Assembly: GCA_963819735.1 (NCBI GenBank)
Contig: CAWFXC010000002.1
Coordinates: 533,619 to 597,618, forward strand
Reading direction: 5' to 3'
Source: CAWFXC01 sp963819735
GTDB lineage: Bacteria > Actinomycetota > Acidimicrobiia > IMCC26256 > DASPTH01
Length of the DNA: 64,000 bases
The position numbers and the translations under genes are program-made. Shown in pieces: positions 62,117 to 64,000 of this stretch. A model generated the notes under the pieces. The model was given only the letters and a program-made list of their open reading frames with translations. It did no database searches and was not told the origin of the DNA. The stretch's first letter is position 1; every line of letters begins with the position of its first letter.

Positions 62117-63178
62117 TCCTGTTCGTGGCCCCCGATCTCGAACGGCCGAGCGGAGGCGTGCGCACCATCTACCGCGCCGTCGACCTGCTCAACGACGCCG
62201 GCGTGGGCGCGGCGGTGCTCCACACGCGCGCGGGATTCCGCTGCACGTGGTTCGAGAACACGACCCGCGTCGTGTACCCGCCGATCGGCGTGAGCGGGCA
62301 CGACGTGCTCGTCGTGCCCGAGGCGTACGGTCCGGACGACATCGCGCGCCTGGCGCCGGGCGTGCCGAAGGTGATCTTCAACCAGAACGCGTACCGGACG
62401 TTCCGCAGCGCGACCCGGCGCAACGGACGGGTGGTGGCCTCCGCCGCCGACCATCCCGACGTCGCGCGCGTGATCGTCGTATCGGAAGACAACCGAGCGC
62501 TGCTCGCGCGCGCGCTGCCGAACGCGCGGGTCGTCCGGATGCACCACTGGATCGACACGTCGGTCTTCCATCCCGGTCCGGAAGCGACGACGACTGCGCA
62601 TCGTCGCGATGCCGCGCAAGCGCCCGCAGGAGTTCCAGCTCCTCACCGACATCCTGTCGTCGCGCCGGGTGCTCGACGGGTGGGACCTCCGCACGCTCGA
62701 GCAGGAGCCGGAGCAGGCGGTCGCAGCCGAGCTGCGGCGGGCCGCATTGTTCGTGGCCCTCGGACGCGAGGAAGGCTTCGGCCTCCCCGCGGCGGAGGCC
62801 TTGGCGAGCGGATGCCCGGTCATCGGCTTCCACGGAATGGGCGGGCGCGAGCTGTTCGGGTCGGAGTTCGCGGTCGCGATCGAGGACGCCGACGTGCTGT
62901 CGCTCGCAACTACGGTCGAGGAGTTCGTGGTCGGGTACGACCGAGACCGAGCGCGGTGGGACCGGCTGGGCAACGACGCGGTCGCGTTCGTCACGTCCAC
63001 CTACTCACGCGACCAGGCGACGCGCGACCTGCTCGGATGCTTCGACGGGATCACACCCGGCGCCGAGGTCGCGACCACGCTGGAACGGACCGACCTGCCC
63101 CGGCGCAGCCTGGCGTGGCGGGCACGCGCACAACTGGTGAAGATCGGCCGGCGGGTCGTGCCTCCGTCCCCGCAATGA
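62113..63178 (+). pseudogene. glycosyltransferase family 1/4, frame-shifted near 62595
   Basis: The N-terminal domain is intact from the ATG at 62113: MILFVAPDLERPSGGVRTIYRAVDLLNDAG, VLVVPEAYGPDDIARLAPGVPKVIFNQN, VARVIVVSEDNRALLARAL and VRMHHWIDTSVFHPG. The catalytic C-terminal part (RLRIVAMPRKRPQEFQLLTDIL...FVALGREEGFGLPAAEALASGCPVIGFHG) is in the next frame. One surplus base in GAAGCGACGACGACTGCGC at about 62580-62600 explains the break. The repaired protein is about 354 aa. Confidence 0.82.
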
Positions 63179-63230
63179 GGTCGCGAATGAGCCGGAGTGC
63201 CCGGCGCGAACGGTGCGAAGCTGGCGAACG

Positions 63231-63968
63231 ATGAGCGAGGCAGGGTCCACCCCACGCGTCCTGGCGCTGATCCCCGCGCGAGGTGGATCGAAGGGTCTCC
63301 CGCGCAAGAACGTCCTCGACTTCCTCGGCCGTCCACTCCTCCAATGGTCGATCGACGCGGGCATCGAATCGCGCCGGGTGGAACGGATCGCGGTGTCGAC
63401 CGATGATCCCGAGATCGCCGAGATCGCGCGCTCGGGCGGCGCCGAGGTTCCCTTCCTCCGGCCCGCGGAGCTGTCGGGCGATCAGGTGCTCGACCTTCCC
63501 GTCTTCCAACACGCGCTCGAGTGGTTCCGCACGAACGAGGGCTACGTGCCCGACATTGTCGTGCAGCTCCGGCCGACGTCGCCCCTGAGGCCGGCCGGCC
63601 TCGTCGACCGAGCAGTGGATCTCCTGCTGTCCGACGACCAGGCGGACTCCCTGCGGGTGGTGACCGAGCCGGCGAACAATCCGTTCAAGATGTGGCGGAT
63701 CGAGGAAGGTGTCCTCACGCCGTTGGTCGACAGCGGCATACCGGAGCAGTACAACCAACCCCGCCAGGCGTTACCGACGGCCTACTGGCAGATCGGGACG
63801 CTCGACGTGATCCGGACCCCGACCATCACGGAGCTCGGGTCGATGTCGGGGCGGCGGATCCTGCCGCTGGTCGTGGGGCCCGAGCTCGCGGAAGACATCG
63901 ACGACGAGCGGTCGTTCCGAGCGGCCGAGGAGGCCGCGCGGAGGCTGGGTCTCGGACGGCAGCCGTGA
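63231..63968 (+). CDS. acylneuraminate cytidylyltransferase family protein (CMP-sugar synthetase)
   Basis: A 245-aa NeuA/PseF-type nucleotidyltransferase: LALIPARGGSKGLPRKNVLDFLGRPLLQWSID (nucleotide-binding loop), AVSTDDPEIAEIARSGGAE, VVQLRPTSPLRP and YNQPRQALPTAYWQIGTLDVIR. It should activate a nonulosonic acid (sialic, legionaminic or pseudaminic type) or a related 3-deoxy sugar with CTP, for addition to a surface glycan. The ATG at 63231 is chosen; an earlier in-frame ATG at 63213 is possible. The next gene begins as GTGA over its stop. Confidence 0.88.
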   Translation: MSEAGSTPRVLALIPARGGSKGLPRKNVLDFLGRPLLQWSIDAGIESRRVERIAVSTDDPEIAEIARSGGAEVPFLRPAELSGDQVLDLPVFQHALEWFRTNEGYVPDIVVQLRPTSPLRPAGLVDRAVDLLLSDDQADSLRVVTEPANNPFKMWRIEEGVLTPLVDSGIPEQYNQPRQALPTAYWQIGTLDVIRTPTITELGSMSGRRILPLVVGPELAEDIDDERSFRAAEEAARRLGLGRQP

Positions 63969-64000
63969 GGGTCGCGGTCGTCGGCACCGGCTCCGCGGGA
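63965..64000 (+). CDS. NAD(P)-binding oxidoreductase, N-terminal fragment
   Basis: The window ends 12 codons into a gene that starts with GTG over the stop of the cytidylyltransferase. The visible residues VRVAVVGTGSAG form a Rossmann beta strand and glycine loop, as in Gfo/Idh/MocA-type dehydrogenases common in sugar loci. Nothing more can be said. Confidence 0.5.
   Translation, partial: MRVAVVGTGSAG

Noticed and set aside
1..64000. CRISPR arrays, tRNA or rRNA genes, insertion sequences, prophage or known defence systems
   Set aside because: No repeat-spacer pattern, no tRNA-like cloverleaf in the short gaps, no transposase or phage gene was found. The only mobile-like gene is the DUF222/HNH pseudogene.

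Overview
The window is about 64 kb of very GC-rich, densely packed DNA with short or overlapping gene junctions (ATGA and GTGA), frequent GTG starts and a few TTG starts. It encodes a CysO/CysM cysteine-synthesis pair, rph-rdgB, F420-type luciferase-like oxidoreductases and many acyl-CoA dehydrogenases, crotonases and SDRs. This points to an actinomycete, plausibly a member of the Acidimicrobiia; the class assignment is inference. I see no rRNA, tRNA, CRISPR array, insertion sequence or prophage.

Layout. 0-6.5 kb: an alpha/beta hydrolase, a two-gene acyl-CoA dehydrogenase pair, an amidohydrolase, a crotonase and an SDR. 6.5-8.6 kb: a ParB/StrR-like regulator and a TetR regulator facing away from each other. 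8.6-13.8 kb: a branched-chain-type ABC importer whose two permeases and one ATPase are fused in a single 933-aa polypeptide, with a second ATPase, a solute-binding protein and a small CxxH ferredoxin. 13.9-21.9 kb: a DUF35/thiolase-fold pair, a TesB-like thioesterase, a crotonase and a double-length FadE34-like dehydrogenase, opposed by a P450/SnoaL/SDR operon. 22-48.7 kb: a long mosaic of short divergent units (two acyl-CoA ligases, crotonases, SDRs, dehydrogenases, luciferase-like oxidoreductases, amidohydrolases, hot-dog proteins, SnoaL and epoxide-hydrolase-like proteins, and a GntR regulator). 48.7-56.7 kb: a housekeeping block read leftwards, cysO-cysM-sua5-murI-MBL phosphodiesterase-like-rph-rdgB, resembling the mycobacterial Rv1335-Rv1341 neighbourhood but interrupted by a small HTH gene, an unknown gene and a secreted glycine-rich protein. 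56.7-58.6 kb: a DUF222/HNH gene and a small protein with a RadC-like tail. 58.7-64 kb: the edge of a surface-polysaccharide locus with glycosyltransferases, two tandem WbsX-family proteins and a CMP-sugar synthetase.

Taken together, 0-48.7 kb looks like a catabolic island: uptake by the Liv-type importer, CoA activation by ligases, alpha,beta-dehydrogenation, hydration, oxidation by SDRs, then thiolase or aldolase-type cleavage and thioesterases, with P450/ferredoxin and F420-type enzymes for oxygenation or reduction. The fused dehydrogenase and the thiolase-fold/DUF35 pair resemble steroid or other branched side-chain degradation in mycobacteria; the substrate is not shown by the sequence.

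A striking property of this sequence is that at least nine genes with intact domains on both sides of a break need one reading-frame change, always in the same direction (one surplus base, or an equivalent loss of two or five). Two further oddities, a ligase that lacks its stop codon and an apparent Sua5-MurI fusion, would also be resolved by the same change. Assembly or base-calling error is the likeliest explanation, so several 'pseudogenes' below may be intact in the organism.
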